From NCBI RefSeq assembly GCF_014647915.1, contig NZ_BMQC01000003.1:124001-188000 (forward strand): 64,000 bases of DNA, in the 5' to 3' direction. A model generated the notes under the pieces. It was given only the letters and a program-made list of their open reading frames with translations. It was not told where the DNA came from and did not search any database. Position 1 is the first letter of the stretch. Each line of letters opens with the position of its first letter. Below, in pieces: positions 14,440 through 24,300 of this stretch. This stretch comes from Pilimelia terevasa (GTDB taxonomy: Bacteria; Actinomycetota; Actinomycetes; Mycobacteriales; Micromonosporaceae). A program made the position numbers and the translations under genes.

Positions 14440-16840
14440 GGCCCTTACCGGGCTGCTGGGTGTGACCCTCGTCAGCGGCCTGGGCGTCATTCTCAGCCCG
14501 ATGGCGGCGGTCGCCGCACCCGCAGGTGCGCCCGCAGCCCACGTCGACCACCACGACGCGCAGCACGAACTGGACAACCCCTTCGAGGAGAAGCGTCGCG
14601 CGCTGCGCCAGGCCGCGCTGACGAAGGTCCTGACCGGGAAACTCAAGCCCCAGAACATCAACGGCAGCGTGGTCGCCAAGGTCGGCGCCACCGACGACGG
14701 CAGCCCGGGCCTGGCCCGGGGGCGCGCGGCGCACCGCGACCAGTACGTGGAGCTCCAGCGGGAGAAGAACGACAAGATCTTCGTGATCCTGGCGGAGTTC
14801 GGCAACGAGCGGCACCCCGACTTCCCCGATGTGGACGAGGTCCCGGCCGTACCGGGCCCGGCGACCTTCGAGGGCCCGCGGGTCAACCAGATCCCGCAGC
14901 CCGACCGGGTCAAGGACAACAGCACGATCTGGCAGAAGGACTACTCCGCCGACCACTTCCGCCAGCTCTACTTCGGCAAGGGCCAGGGAGCCGAGTCGGT
15001 CCGCACCTACTACGAGTCGCAGTCCTCGGGCCGGTACAGCGTCGACGGCACGGTCACCGACTGGGTCAAGGTCAGGTACAACGAGGCCCGCTACGGCCGC
15101 TCGTCCGACGACCCCGCGGACGCCAACGGCGACAACCCGAAGGTCTGCAACGACCACATCTGCGACACGACGTGGGAGCTGATCCGCGACGCCGCCAACC
15201 AGTGGGTCGCCGACCAGAAGGCCAAGGGCAAGACGACCGACGAGATCAAGCGGGAGCTGGCCTCCTTCGACACGTGGGACCGGTACGACCACGACCGCGA
15301 CGGCGACTTCAACGAGCCCGACGGGTACATGGACCACTTCCAGATCGTCCACGCCGGTGGCGACGAGGCCGACGGCGACCCGCAGCAGGGCGAGGACGCC
15401 ATCTGGAGCCACCGCTGGTACGCGTTCAACGACCAGGTGGACGTCGGCGGCCCCGCGAACAACAAGCGCGGCGGCGCCCAGATCGGCGACACCGGCCTGT
15501 GGGTCGGCGACTACACCATGCAGCCGGAGAACGGCGGCCTCAGTGTGTTCGCCCACGAGTACGGCCACGACCTCGGCCTGCCCGACGACTACGACACCAC
15601 CGGCGCCGGTGACAACAGCAGCGAGCACTGGACCCTGATGGCGCAGAGCCGGCTCAACGAGAAGGGCGGCATCGTCGGCACCAAGCCCGGCGACCTCGGC
15701 TCGTGGCAGAAGCTCCAGCTCGGCTGGCTCGACTACGAGATCGTCCGCGCCGGGCAGAACAGGACCCTGGAGCTGGGCCCGCAGGAGTACCAGTCGGACA
15801 AGCCCCAGGCCGCGATCGTCGTCCTGCCGAAGAAGGAGGTCACCCGCCAGTTCGGCCAGCCGGCCGCGGGCGCCAGGCAGTACTGGTCCGGCAACGCCAA
15901 CGACCTCGACACCACGATGACGCGCATCCTGGACCTCGGCGGGAAGACCAAGGCGACGCTGGCGGCCAAGGCCCGCTTCGCCATCGAGGAGTGCTGCGAC
16001 TTCGCCTACGTCGAGGCCTCGACCAACGGCAAGGACTGGGCGGCCCTCGACGGCACCGTCGGCGGCAAGCCCTTCACCCGCGACAGCCTCGGCCGGCCGC
16101 GGTTCAGCGGCGTGAGCGCCACCTGGACCGACCTGGTCGTGCCGCTGGACGCCTACGCCGGTCAGGTCGTGCAGGTCCGCATCCACGCCCGCAGCGACGG
16201 CGGCCTCAACGAGGGCGGCCTGTTCGTGGACGAGATCCAGGTGACCGCCGACGGCGCGGTCGTCCACGCCGACGGCGCCGAGGGCGGCGCCAGCTCGTGG
16301 ACGCTGGCCGGGTTCTCCGCGGTGGCGGACAAGGTCACGGAGACGTTCGACAACTTCTACATCGCGGGTAACCGGACCTACGTCAAGTACGACAAGTACC
16401 TCAAGTGGGGTCCGTACTTCTACGGCTACCCGAAGAAGCCGGACTACGTGGACCACTACGCCTACGAGGAGGGTCTGCTCATCGGCTACATGGACACCTC
16501 CGTCGAGGACAACAATGTCTCGGCCCACCCGGGCGAGGCGCGTTTCGGCTACGTCGACGCGCACCCGGAGCCGATGCTGAACCTCACCGGCGCGCCGTGG
16601 CGGGCCCGCGTGCAGCTCTACGACGCGCCGTTCGGCCTGCGCCGCGTGGCCTCGCACACCCTGCACGTCAACGGGCTGCCGAGCCTGCTGCGCAGCAAGC
16701 CCGCGCAGCCGCTGTTCGACGACACTCAGCAGTACTGGTTCGCGGAGCTGCCCAACCACGGGCTCAAGCTCCGCAAGGCCGGCGTGAAGATCAAGGTGCT
16801 GGAGGAGAAGGGCACGAGCGTCAAGATCCAGATCTCCTAG
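14432..16840 (+). CDS. Secreted M6 family metalloprotease (immune inhibitor A type)
   Basis: 802 residues. GTG at 14432 follows GGAGG. The signal peptide is MRKALTGLLGVTLVSGLGVI with a cut after about AVAAPA. The M6 peptidase domain carries the zinc motif HEYGHDLGLPDDYD at about residue 375, with the Met-turn region HWTLMAQSRL. Asp-rich stretches before it (DHDRDGDFNEPDG) look like calcium sites. A C-terminal beta-sandwich domain (ATWTDLVVPLDAYAGQVVQ, GLFVDEIQV) follows. Length is typical of InhA-like exoproteases, which degrade extracellular proteins. It is monocistronic, ended by the hairpin at 16855-16920. Confidence 0.92.
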   Translation: MRKALTGLLGVTLVSGLGVILSPMAAVAAPAGAPAAHVDHHDAQHELDNPFEEKRRALRQAALTKVLTGKLKPQNINGSVVAKVGATDDGSPGLARGRAAHRDQYVELQREKNDKIFVILAEFGNERHPDFPDVDEVPAVPGPATFEGPRVNQIPQPDRVKDNSTIWQKDYSADHFRQLYFGKGQGAESVRTYYESQSSGRYSVDGTVTDWVKVRYNEARYGRSSDDPADANGDNPKVCNDHICDTTWELIRDAANQWVADQKAKGKTTDEIKRELASFDTWDRYDHDRDGDFNEPDGYMDHFQIVHAGGDEADGDPQQGEDAIWSHRWYAFNDQVDVGGPANNKRGGAQIGDTGLWVGDYTMQPENGGLSVFAHEYGHDLGLPDDYDTTGAGDNSSEHWTLMAQSRLNEKGGIVGTKPGDLGSWQKLQLGWLDYEIVRAGQNRTLELGPQEYQSDKPQAAIVVLPKKEVTRQFGQPAAGARQYWSGNANDLDTTMTRILDLGGKTKATLAAKARFAIEECCDFAYVEASTNGKDWAALDGTVGGKPFTRDSLGRPRFSGVSATWTDLVVPLDAYAGQVVQVRIHARSDGGLNEGGLFVDEIQVTADGAVVHADGAEGGASSWTLAGFSAVADKVTETFDNFYIAGNRTYVKYDKYLKWGPYFYGYPKKPDYVDHYAYEEGLLIGYMDTSVEDNNVSAHPGEARFGYVDAHPEPMLNLTGAPWRARVQLYDAPFGLRRVASHTLHVNGLPSLLRSKPAQPLFDDTQQYWFAELPNHGLKLRKAGVKIKVLEEKGTSVKIQIS

Positions 16841-16854
16841 CACCGCGGCACCAC

Positions 16855-16920
16855 CGACGCGCCACCCCCACCGGATCCTGGCCCCCTCACCGGGCCCGAT
16901 CCATCCGGGGTGGCGCGTCG
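16855..16920 (+). terminator. Long hairpin terminator after M6 protease
   Basis: Arms CGACGCGCCACCCC (16855-16868) and GGGGTGGCGCGTCG (16907-16920) are perfectly complementary. The loop itself contains a smaller GGATC/GATCC dyad. It starts 15 bases after the stop codon. Confidence 0.7.
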
Positions 16921-17326
16921 CTGCCTACCCCCTCCGACGCGGCGGGTCACCCCGCGGTTCCGCGAGCGGCCGCCGCGCGCGCGAGCCGTCCGTGGCCTTC
17001 CGCACCGGGCGCGACTTCGCCCCGGTCGGGCGCCGGGCGGCGGGCACACCGAACGACCCCAGCGGCAGCACCACCTCGCCCGGCCGGCGGCGGCCGTCGG
17101 CGGGGTAGCGCCGTCGGCGGCCAGCGACCCGCCCCACTCGGGGCCGCGTTGTCGGCCGGTGCGGCTCGGAGTCGCCGGCCTCGGCCGGACGCCGCGCGCG
17201 GTACACGCCCGGTCGGTATCGTGATCGTCGGCGTGCCGGGAAGTCTGGTCGGCGCTCGGCCGGTGCCGCCGGTCGAGCTTCCGTGATCCGCCGTGCCCGC
17301 GGCGGTCGCCGGCCTCGGAGGCAGCT
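16921..17326. other. Non-coding gap upstream of nhaA
   Basis: About 400 bases with no supported gene. All frames that stay open are Arg/Pro-rich GC shadows. The region presumably holds the nhaA promoter; I see no clear -10/-35 pair. A GGAGG ribosome-binding site lies at 17317-17321. Confidence 0.5.
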
Positions 17327-18694
17327 TTGCCCGCACCACACCGCCGCCGCTCACCGGCCGCCCGCACACGCCGCTCACCGGCCACCGACGAGCGCCGCCC
17401 CCGGACCACCGGCGAGCGCCGCCCGCGGGTGGCCGACGAGCCCCTCGCGCAGGCCACCGGCGAGCGCCACTCCCGCGCCGCCCGCGAGCGCCGGGACCGG
17501 CGGCGGCTGCACCGCCGCGCCGCCCGGGCAGCCGGCGAACTGGCCCGCTACCTGCGTACCGAACAGATCGGCGGGCTGATCCTGCTCGCCGCGGCGGCCC
17601 TGGCCCTCGTCCTGGCCAACTCGCCGTGGGCGGCCGCCTACGACGCGGTCGCCGGCACCCGGTTCGGCCCCGCGGCGCTGCACCTGGATCTCACCGTCCA
17701 CGCCTGGGCCACCGACGGCCTGCTCACGCTGTTCTTCCTCGTCGCCGGCCTGGAGCTGAAGAAGGAGCTGGTCACCGGCGACCTGCGCGACCCGCGGACC
17801 GCCGCGCTGCCGGTCGTCGCCGCGCTCGGCGGGATGGTGGCCCCGGCACTGGTGTTCCTCGCCGTGGCGGCCGGGCGGCCCGGCGCCGCCGCCGGCTGGG
17901 CCATCCCCACCGCCACGGACATCGCCTTCGCGCTGGCGGTCCTCGCGCTGGCGGCCCGGCGCCTGCCGGCGAACCTGCGGCTGTTCCTGCTGACCCTGGC
18001 CATCGTCGACGACCTCGGCGCCATCGCGCTGATCGCCGGCCTCTACACCGACCACGTCGCGCCCCTGCCGCTGCTGGCCGGACTCGCGGCGGTGGCGGGG
18101 TGGGCGGCCCTGCAGCACCTGCGGGTGCGCGCCTGGTGGGCGTACCTCCCGATCGGGCTCGTGGCCTGGGGCTGCGTCCACGCCTCCGGGGTGCACGCCA
18201 CGGTGGCCGGCGTCCTCCTGGGCCTGGCGACCCGGGCGACCCGGGACCGCGGCGAGGGCGCGCCGCCGGTGGAGCGACTCGTGCACCGGATCCAGCCGCT
18301 GTCGGCCGGCGTCGCGGTACCGCTGTTCGCCCTGTTCGCGGCCGGGGTGGGCGTCGGCGGCGACGCGCTCGCGGGCATGGTCACCGACCGGCTGGCGCTG
18401 GGCGTCGTCGCCGGGCTGCTGCTGGGCAAGACGGTGGGCGTGCTCGGGGCCTGCGCGCTCGCGGTCCGGTGGGGGGTGGCCACGCTGCCGCGCGACGTCG
18501 GGTGGCGGGACCTGGCGGCGGTCAGCGTGCTCACCGGGTGCGGCTTCACCGTCAGCCTGCTCGTCACGGAGCTGGCGTTCGGTACGGACGCCCGGGCCGA
18601 CCGGCTCAAGCTGGCCGTGCTGACCGGCTCGGTCGCCGCAGCCGCCGTCTCCGCGCTGCTCCTGCGCGGGCGGGTCCGGGCGCGCACGGCGTAG
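17327..18694 (+). CDS. nhaA: Na+/H+ antiporter NhaA
   Basis: 455 residues. A TTG start at 17327 is set by GGAGG five bases upstream. A 70-residue Arg-rich cytoplasmic extension precedes the antiporter. The core shows EQIGGLILLAAAALALVLAN, LFFLVAGLELKKELVTGDL, IPTATDIAFALAVLALA, and TLAIVDDLGAIALIAGL, with the paired aspartates of the ion site. Eleven to twelve membrane helices are visible. It exports sodium in exchange for protons. The long basic N-terminus is unusual beside enterobacterial NhaA but common in actinobacteria. Confidence 0.93.
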   Translation: MPAPHRRRSPAARTRRSPATDERRPRTTGERRPRVADEPLAQATGERHSRAARERRDRRRLHRRAARAAGELARYLRTEQIGGLILLAAAALALVLANSPWAAAYDAVAGTRFGPAALHLDLTVHAWATDGLLTLFFLVAGLELKKELVTGDLRDPRTAALPVVAALGGMVAPALVFLAVAAGRPGAAAGWAIPTATDIAFALAVLALAARRLPANLRLFLLTLAIVDDLGAIALIAGLYTDHVAPLPLLAGLAAVAGWAALQHLRVRAWWAYLPIGLVAWGCVHASGVHATVAGVLLGLATRATRDRGEGAPPVERLVHRIQPLSAGVAVPLFALFAAGVGVGGDALAGMVTDRLALGVVAGLLLGKTVGVLGACALAVRWGVATLPRDVGWRDLAAVSVLTGCGFTVSLLVTELAFGTDARADRLKLAVLTGSVAAAAVSALLLRGRVRARTA

Positions 18695-18697
18695 GCT
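18692..18697 (+). promoter_or_regulatory. -10 element overlapping nhaA stop, leaderless promoter for alpha/beta hydrolase
   Basis: TAGGCT, whose first three bases are the nhaA stop codon, is followed by seven bases and ATG at 18705. No Shine-Dalgarno is present. Confidence 0.5.
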
Positions 18698-18704
18698 GTC
18701 GGCC

Positions 18705-19622
18705 ATGCGCGGTCCGGCGGAGGAGTCGTGCGTCCTCGTGGACGGGCCGTGGACGCACCGGTTCGTCAGCGCCAACGGCAGCCGCTTCCACGTCGTGGAG
18801 GCCGGCACCGGGCCGCTGGTCCTGCTCCTGCACGGCTTCCCCGAGTTCTGGTGGGCCTGGAACGACCTGCTGCCGGCCCTGGCCGATGCCGGGTACCGGG
18901 CCGTCGCGGTCGACATGCGCGGGTACGGCGCCAGCGACAAGCCGCCGCGGGGGTACGACGGCTACACCCTCGCGGCCGACGTGACCGGCCTCATCCGCGC
19001 GCTCGGCGAGCGGACGGCCGCCATCGTCGGCGCCGGGTCCGGCGGCATGGTCGGCTGGACGGCGGCGGCGTTCCACCCGGCCATGGTCCGCCGGCTCGTC
19101 GTGCTCGGCGCGGCGCACCCGCTGCGCCTGCGCACCGCGCTCGTCGTGGACCCGCGCGGGCAGGGCGCCGCCGCGACGCCGACCCTGCGCTTCCAGGTCC
19201 CCCGGTACGAGCACGTGCTGACCCGGCACGACGCGGCGCTCGTGGGTGACCTGCTGACCCGCTGGGGCGGCGACGCGTGGGTGGCCGGGCCGGACTTCGC
19301 GCCGTACGCGGCGCGCTGCCGGGAGGCGATGCAGATCCCGCAGGCCGCGTTCTGCGCGATGGAGGGGTACCGGTGGTCGTTCCGCTCGGTGCTGCGGCTG
19401 CACGGGTACCGGTTCGTGAAGCTGATGCAGCGGCCGACGCCGGTGCCGACGCTGCAACTGCACGGCGGGGCGGACCGGGCGATCCTGGCCCGCACCGCCC
19501 AGGGCTCGGGCCGCTACGTCAGCGGGCCGTACGAGTGGCGGCTCCTCGACGGCATCGGGCACTTCCCGCACCGGGAGACCCCGGAGTACGTACTCGGCGA
19601 AATCCTCCGTTGGGTCAAGTAA
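18705..19622 (+). CDS. Alpha/beta hydrolase, epoxide-hydrolase-like
   Basis: 305 residues. The oxyanion segment is LLLHGFPEFWWAWNDLLPAL and the AVDMRGYGASDKP motif follows, as in epoxide hydrolases and haloalkane dehalogenases. The nucleophile elbow reads VGAGSGGMVGW, with serine at about residue 112 where epoxide hydrolases have aspartate; the base is in GIGHFPHRE. It is therefore more likely an esterase-type enzyme, although position and overall fold resemble mycobacterial EphE. Substrate unknown. Confidence 0.8.
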   Translation: MRGPAEESCVLVDGPWTHRFVSANGSRFHVVEAGTGPLVLLLHGFPEFWWAWNDLLPALADAGYRAVAVDMRGYGASDKPPRGYDGYTLAADVTGLIRALGERTAAIVGAGSGGMVGWTAAAFHPAMVRRLVVLGAAHPLRLRTALVVDPRGQGAAATPTLRFQVPRYEHVLTRHDAALVGDLLTRWGGDAWVAGPDFAPYAARCREAMQIPQAAFCAMEGYRWSFRSVLRLHGYRFVKLMQRPTPVPTLQLHGGADRAILARTAQGSGRYVSGPYEWRLLDGIGHFPHRETPEYVLGEILRWVK

Positions 19623-19734
19623 CCCTCCCCTAACGCCTGGATCCGGGCCCCCGGGCGGGGGACCCGGCCGCGTCGGACCGACCGAGGTCCACTCTCGACT
19701 CCGTACGCTGCCGGGCGGGACGGAGGACGCGACG

Positions 19735-20127
19735 GTGCTGACACGACGACGACTGCTGCGCTACGGCGCCGCCGGTGCCTGCGCGCTCGGCACGGCCGCG
19801 CTGGGTGTGGAGCGGGCCACCCGCGGCGAGGCGGCGACGGCCGCCGTACCCGACCTGACGGCGCGGGGGCTGCGGGCGCTGGGCGGTACGGCCGCCCGGC
19901 ACGTCGGCCGCCTGGTCACGGTCGCCCGGTACGCCGACGCCGGGGGCGCCACCGTCGCCAAGGCGTTCATCGACGGCGTGGAGCTGCACGTCATGGCGCA
20001 TCCGCGCGGCGGCTACGTCAGCGCCGTCGCCCACTACGAGCGCCGCGGGACCTTCGCCGAGGCCGCCGCGCTCGCCGCCGTCCGCCTCGACGGGCTGGCG
20101 CTGCTGCCCCCCGACCACCACCACTGA
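19735..20127 (+). CDS. melC1: Tyrosinase copper chaperone MelC1-like
   Basis: 130 residues. The N-terminus (LTRRRLLRYGAAGACALGTA) is a Tat-like export signal. The mature part includes AKAFIDGVELHVMAHPRGGYVSAVAHYE, matching MelC1, which delivers copper to the apo-tyrosinase and takes it through the Tat pathway. The C-terminus has three histidines. GTG at 19735 has GGAGG nine bases upstream. It lies 140 bases before the tyrosinase gene on the same strand. Confidence 0.85.
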   Translation: MLTRRRLLRYGAAGACALGTAALGVERATRGEAATAAVPDLTARGLRALGGTAARHVGRLVTVARYADAGGATVAKAFIDGVELHVMAHPRGGYVSAVAHYERRGTFAEAAALAAVRLDGLALLPPDHHH

Positions 20128-20131
20128 CCGT

Positions 20132-20263
20132 CGCTCCGCCCCCCGACACCCACCACCGGAGCAGCGCCCCGCCACCCCCGACATCCAATACGGAGCGTCG
20201 TCCCGCCACCCGGACACCCGCCACAGAGCATCGCCCCGCCATTCCGACACCCCCACGAGAGGA
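20132..20263 (+). repeat. Four imperfect 33-bp tandem repeats between melC1 and melC2
   Basis: Units begin at about 20132, 20165, 20198 and 20231. Each follows the pattern CGCCCCGCCACC, GACA, CCACAGAGCA, with scattered changes. The array fills the intercistronic gap almost completely and has no long inverted repeat. Confidence 0.7.
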
Positions 20264-20267
20264 CGCG

Positions 20268-21032
20268 ATGACCGTCGTCCGGCAGGACCAGGCCACGCTC
20301 GACCCCGCCCGGCGACGGGCGTTCCTGGCGGCCCTGCTCGCCCTCAAGCGGCAGCGGCCGGCCGGCGCGGAGCTGAGCGTGTACGACGGGTTCGTCCGCA
20401 CCCACGACCGGTACTTCCGCGGCGTCGCCGGTGCCGTCGCCACCCACGCGCACGGGGCGTGGTCGTTCCTGCCGTGGCACCGGCGCTTCCTGCTCGACTT
20501 CGAGGACGCGCTGCGCGCCGTGGACCCGCAGGTCAGCGTCCCGTGGTGGGACTGGCGCCGCGGGGACGCCGGACTGTTCGCCGACGACTTCCTCGGCCCG
20601 GCCGACGACCGCGACCCGCACGACAGCCCGCTGTTCGCCGCCGCCACCTGGCCGATCGCGGTACCGGGGCAGCTCGGCAGCGCCACGCTGCGGCGCCGGC
20701 TGCGGCCCGCCGCGCTGCCGCGGCGCGTGGCCGACGACTTGGCCGAATTCGCCGAATTCACCGAGGCGCTGGAGGAGGGGCCGCACAACGCGGTGCACGT
20801 CGCGCTCGGCGGGCACATGGCCTCCGGGGCGTCACCCAACGACCCGGTCTTCTGGCTGCACCACTGCTTCCTGGACCGGCTGTGGTCGCGGTGGCAGGAC
20901 CGGTACGGCGCCGACGCGTACCCGGCGCGCGGCAGCGGGCGCAACCGCGGCCGCTACGACGCCATCGGGCCGTGGCCGATCACGCCCGACGAGGTGCTGG
21001 ACCACCGCGCCCGGTACACCTACCCGGGGTGA
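20268..21032 (+). CDS. melC2: Tyrosinase
   Basis: 254 residues. Copper ligands are visible: CuA from His46 (RTHDRYF), His62 (THAHGAW) and His71 (LPWHRRF); CuB from His173 and His177 (GPHNAVHVALGGH) and His198/199 (FWLHHCFLDRLW). It lacks a signal peptide, so export depends on the MelC1 partner. It oxidises monophenols and o-diphenols to quinones, leading to melanin. ATG at 20268 has GAGAGGA upstream. Slightly shorter than the Streptomyces enzyme. Confidence 0.93.
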   Translation: MTVVRQDQATLDPARRRAFLAALLALKRQRPAGAELSVYDGFVRTHDRYFRGVAGAVATHAHGAWSFLPWHRRFLLDFEDALRAVDPQVSVPWWDWRRGDAGLFADDFLGPADDRDPHDSPLFAAATWPIAVPGQLGSATLRRRLRPAALPRRVADDLAEFAEFTEALEEGPHNAVHVALGGHMASGASPNDPVFWLHHCFLDRLWSRWQDRYGADAYPARGSGRNRGRYDAIGPWPITPDEVLDHRARYTYPG

Positions 21033-21033
21033 G

Positions 21034-21396
21034 TCAGACCCGGGACTCGCGCAGGTCGACGACCTCGTGCGCGGGCACCCAGCCCTGGTACACGCCGAAG
21101 TCGAACTCCTCCAGCCCGAGCCGCTCGGCGACCGGGCGCAGGCCGCCGGTGTACTCGACCCGCAGCCACTCCTCGTGGGCGCCGAGCACCAGGAACGGCG
21201 CCTCGCGCCAGGTGCAGACGGTGCGGACGTACGTCAGCTCGGTGATCTCGCCCGCCGGCACGACCCGCCGGAACCGCCCCGGGCTGATCTCGGCGAAGCC
21301 GTCGGCCGCGTCGCCGCGGTAGATCCGCACCTCGCTGCCGTCGGGGCTGGCCTCGTACTCGGCGCCGGACCACCGGGCCAGGTAGCCGTCGCGCAT
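21034..21396 (-). CDS. Hypothetical protein of 120 residues, partner of the SseB-domain giant
   Basis: Begins MRDGYLARWSGAEYEASPDG and contains VCTWREAPFLVLGAHEEWLR and QGWVPAHEVVDL. Acidic, soluble, beta-rich, with no signal or membrane segment. ATG at 21396 overlaps the stop of the large SseB-domain gene by one base (TGATG), and GGAGGAGG lies just upstream, so they are co-translated. I do not recognise the family. Size, acidity and overlap are what one would expect of an immunity or chaperone protein, but that is inference only. Confidence 0.7.
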   Translation of the reverse strand: MRDGYLARWSGAEYEASPDGSEVRIYRGDAADGFAEISPGRFRRVVPAGEITELTYVRTVCTWREAPFLVLGAHEEWLRVEYTGGLRPVAERLGLEEFDFGVYQGWVPAHEVVDLRESRV

Positions 21397-24300
21397 CACA
21401 CCTCCTCCACCCGGCGCCACCGGGCGCGGTCGGCGTCCAGGACGGCGACGAGCAACTGGGTGCCGTCGGCGCTGACCCGCCAGAGCTGCGCGCCGTGCGG
21501 CAGCCGGACGCTGTCGACCTTCAGCTCGCCGATGCTCTCCCGGCTCGCGCCCGGGGCGAAGCCGTTGCCGCGGAACGGGGGGCGTTCGATGACCCAGCCG
21601 TGCACCTCGCGGCGGCCGTCCTCGTCCTGGCCGCCGTACGGGACCCGGTAGAGGTCCGGGCAGTGCGCCGCCCACCGCAGGACGTGCAGCACCGACGAGT
21701 CGCCGGTGAAGGGGCTGCCGGGGTAGCCGAGGCCGAGCGCGAAGATCAGCGAACCGGGGGTCTGGAGGTGCGCCACCTCGTCGGCCCGCTGGACGAAGCC
21801 GGAGACGCGGTCGTAGCCGCGGTCCAGGTAGTAGTCGAGCTGGTCGGGGCGGATGACCTTCTGGAGCACCGGGCGGCGGGGTGGCGGGTCGAGTGCGAGG
21901 CCGCCGCTCTCGGGCACGCGTGCGGCCTGCCGGGGCCGGGGTACGGGCTCGGGGCCGGGCGGCGCCGGTGCCGCGCCGGCCGGCGCCGTGACTGATGCCG
22001 CGGTGGCGGGTGCGGCGTCGGCCGGCGCGGTGGCGGGTGCGGCGCCGGGTGCCGCGGGGGTGCGCGTCACGGGAGCTGGCGCGGGCGGCACCGCCGCAGC
22101 GTCCGCGCGGGGCACCGTCGCGGACGGATCGGGTACCGACGCCGTCACCATGCCCTTGTCGAGCGCGAGCAGCGTCAGTGTGTCCGCCTCGGAGTCCGGC
22201 GTGGTCGGCGGGCCGGCGGCGGAGTCCGCGGCCGGCGGCGGGTCGACGGCGGGCGGAGCGGGCTGCCGCGCCGCGGTCAGGTGCGGCGGAGGCGTCGGCG
22301 GCGCGGTCGGGGGCGTCAGCGGCGCGGAGGTCGGCGGTACCGCCTCCGGCGCGGCCCCCGGCAGGACAGCGGTCGGCGTCGCGTCACCGCCCCTCGCCTC
22401 ACCGCCTGTCACGTCACCGCCTGTCACGTCACCGCCCCTCGCGTCACCGGCCGTCATGCCGCCGGTCATCGCGTCACCGGTCATCGTGCCGACGTCCGCC
22501 AGGTCACCAGCGGCGGCGGCGCGCGGCCGGTTCGGGGGTGACGCGGCCAGGGACGACGAGGCCAGCGGGGAAGCGGCGGACGGGAGAGTGCCGGCCACCT
22601 CGGCCGGTCCCGCGCCCGCGGTGCCAGGTGAGAGCAGCGAGTCGGGACGCGACACCGGCGCGTCCGCAGCCACCGTTTCCCGGGGCGCAGCTTCCCGGGG
22701 CGCAGCTTCCCGGGGCGCAGCTTCGGAAAGCACGGCCTCCCGGAGCACGGCCCCCCGCAGTGTGGCCTCCTGAGGCGCGTGATCCCGGGGCGGCAGCTTT
22801 CGCGGCGCTGCCTGCGCAGCTCGCGCGGCGCCTGTCGGTGCTCTACTTCCTCGCGGTGGGCTCGTCGCCGACCGCTCCGCTCCCGAGGTCCCCGTGTCTG
22901 CGGGCACAGGCGCCGGGGACAGGAGCGCGGTGGGGTCGTCGTCCGCGGCCGGGGACACGGCGTGCGGGTCGGCTCTCCCGGCGGCAGGCTCCGGCGGTGG
23001 GTCGATGTCGGGCGCGGACGGTACGGGTCCGGCCGGCCCGTGCTGCCGTCGGGGTGGAGCGTCCAGTGCCGCCGTGAGCGCGCGGGTCGCCATGGTGATC
23101 AGGTTGCCGCCGGGGATCGTCGACGCCAGCGGGGTACCGGGGTCGACGGCGCAGGACTGCTCCGGGCTGGGCCAGGCGGCTAGCAGGTTCAAGAAGCGCA
23201 CCTGCACCGGCAGCGCCTCCCCGGCCGCGCGGTGCGGTGCGGTGTACACGGCGATGGCGTCCGCGTCACCGGTGCGCACGGTCGGCCACCGGAAACCGGG
23301 CTGGCCCGGCGCCACGCCCGCCGGGGTGAACGGCGACCCGGGCAGCCACACAGTCGCGGACAGCAACGCGGCGACGTACCGGTCGGTGTCCCCGTCCGCC
23401 AGCGCGGCCGCCAGCGCCTGCTCGACATCGTTGGCCGGCGCGAAGGCGTGGTCGGTACCGAGGTGGCGCGCCGCGGCGGGGTCGGCGCCCGGCGTCCCTG
23501 CCGGTCCGGGCGCGTAGGCGCCGGGCGGACGGTCGCTGGGCGGGCGGGCGCCGGGCGGACGCGGCGGAGCGGACTCGCCGGCCGCGGCGAGCCGCTGCTG
23601 CCGGCTCCACCAGCTCGGGCGCTCGGCCGCGCCCGCGAGGTCGGGCGCGGCGGCGGGGCTGACCGGCCGGACCAGCCGCGCCTTCTCCCCCGCCAGCAGC
23701 GCCTGACGGCGCGAGAGCGGCGCGCCGGAGGTCGGCGACAAGCGACTCGCCGCGTCGCCGCCCGCACCCCTGCCGGGCGACGGCGCGGCGGACGCCGTCC
23801 GCTCAGGCAGCGCCCGCTCAGGCACGATCCGCTCAGGCACCGCCCGGTCGGGCAGGATCCGCTCAGGCGCCGTCCGGTCAGGCGGGGTCCGGTCAGGCGC
23901 CGTCCGGTCAGGCGGGGTCCGCTCGGGCAGCGGCGGGCCGGACGGCGTGCGGTCAGGCAGCGTCTGCGACGCGGAGCTTCGGGTAACCGCGCCCGGCGCG
24001 GTCGCGGGACCCAGCGAGGACGGCGCGGGCGGGAGGTCGAGGCGGGCCGTCTCGTCGGCGTCCCGTGGCTCGGGGTGGTCCTGCGGTGCGCCCGTCGACC
24101 GCTGGGCCGGTGCGGCGCCGGCCGACGCCGCCAGCCCGGCAGCGGCGACCGCGGTGGGGGCGGTGGCGACCTCGGGACCGTACGTCGCCGCGGCCCCGCG
24201 GTCGTCGGCCCCCGGACCAGCAGGCCCAAGGTCAGCAGGCCCGGGGCCGGCAGGCCCGGGGCCGGCGGGGCCAAGGTCGGCGGGGCCGAGGTCACCAGGT

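Noticed and set aside
20132-20263. CRISPR array in the melC gap
   Set aside because: Units are contiguous and imperfect with no unique spacers, and no cas genes are present.
21396-21850. TNT-type NAD-glycohydrolase toxin at the SseB giant's C-terminus
   Set aside because: No TNT-like GQPGGG or similar signature could be found; similarity is limited to location near T7SS genes.
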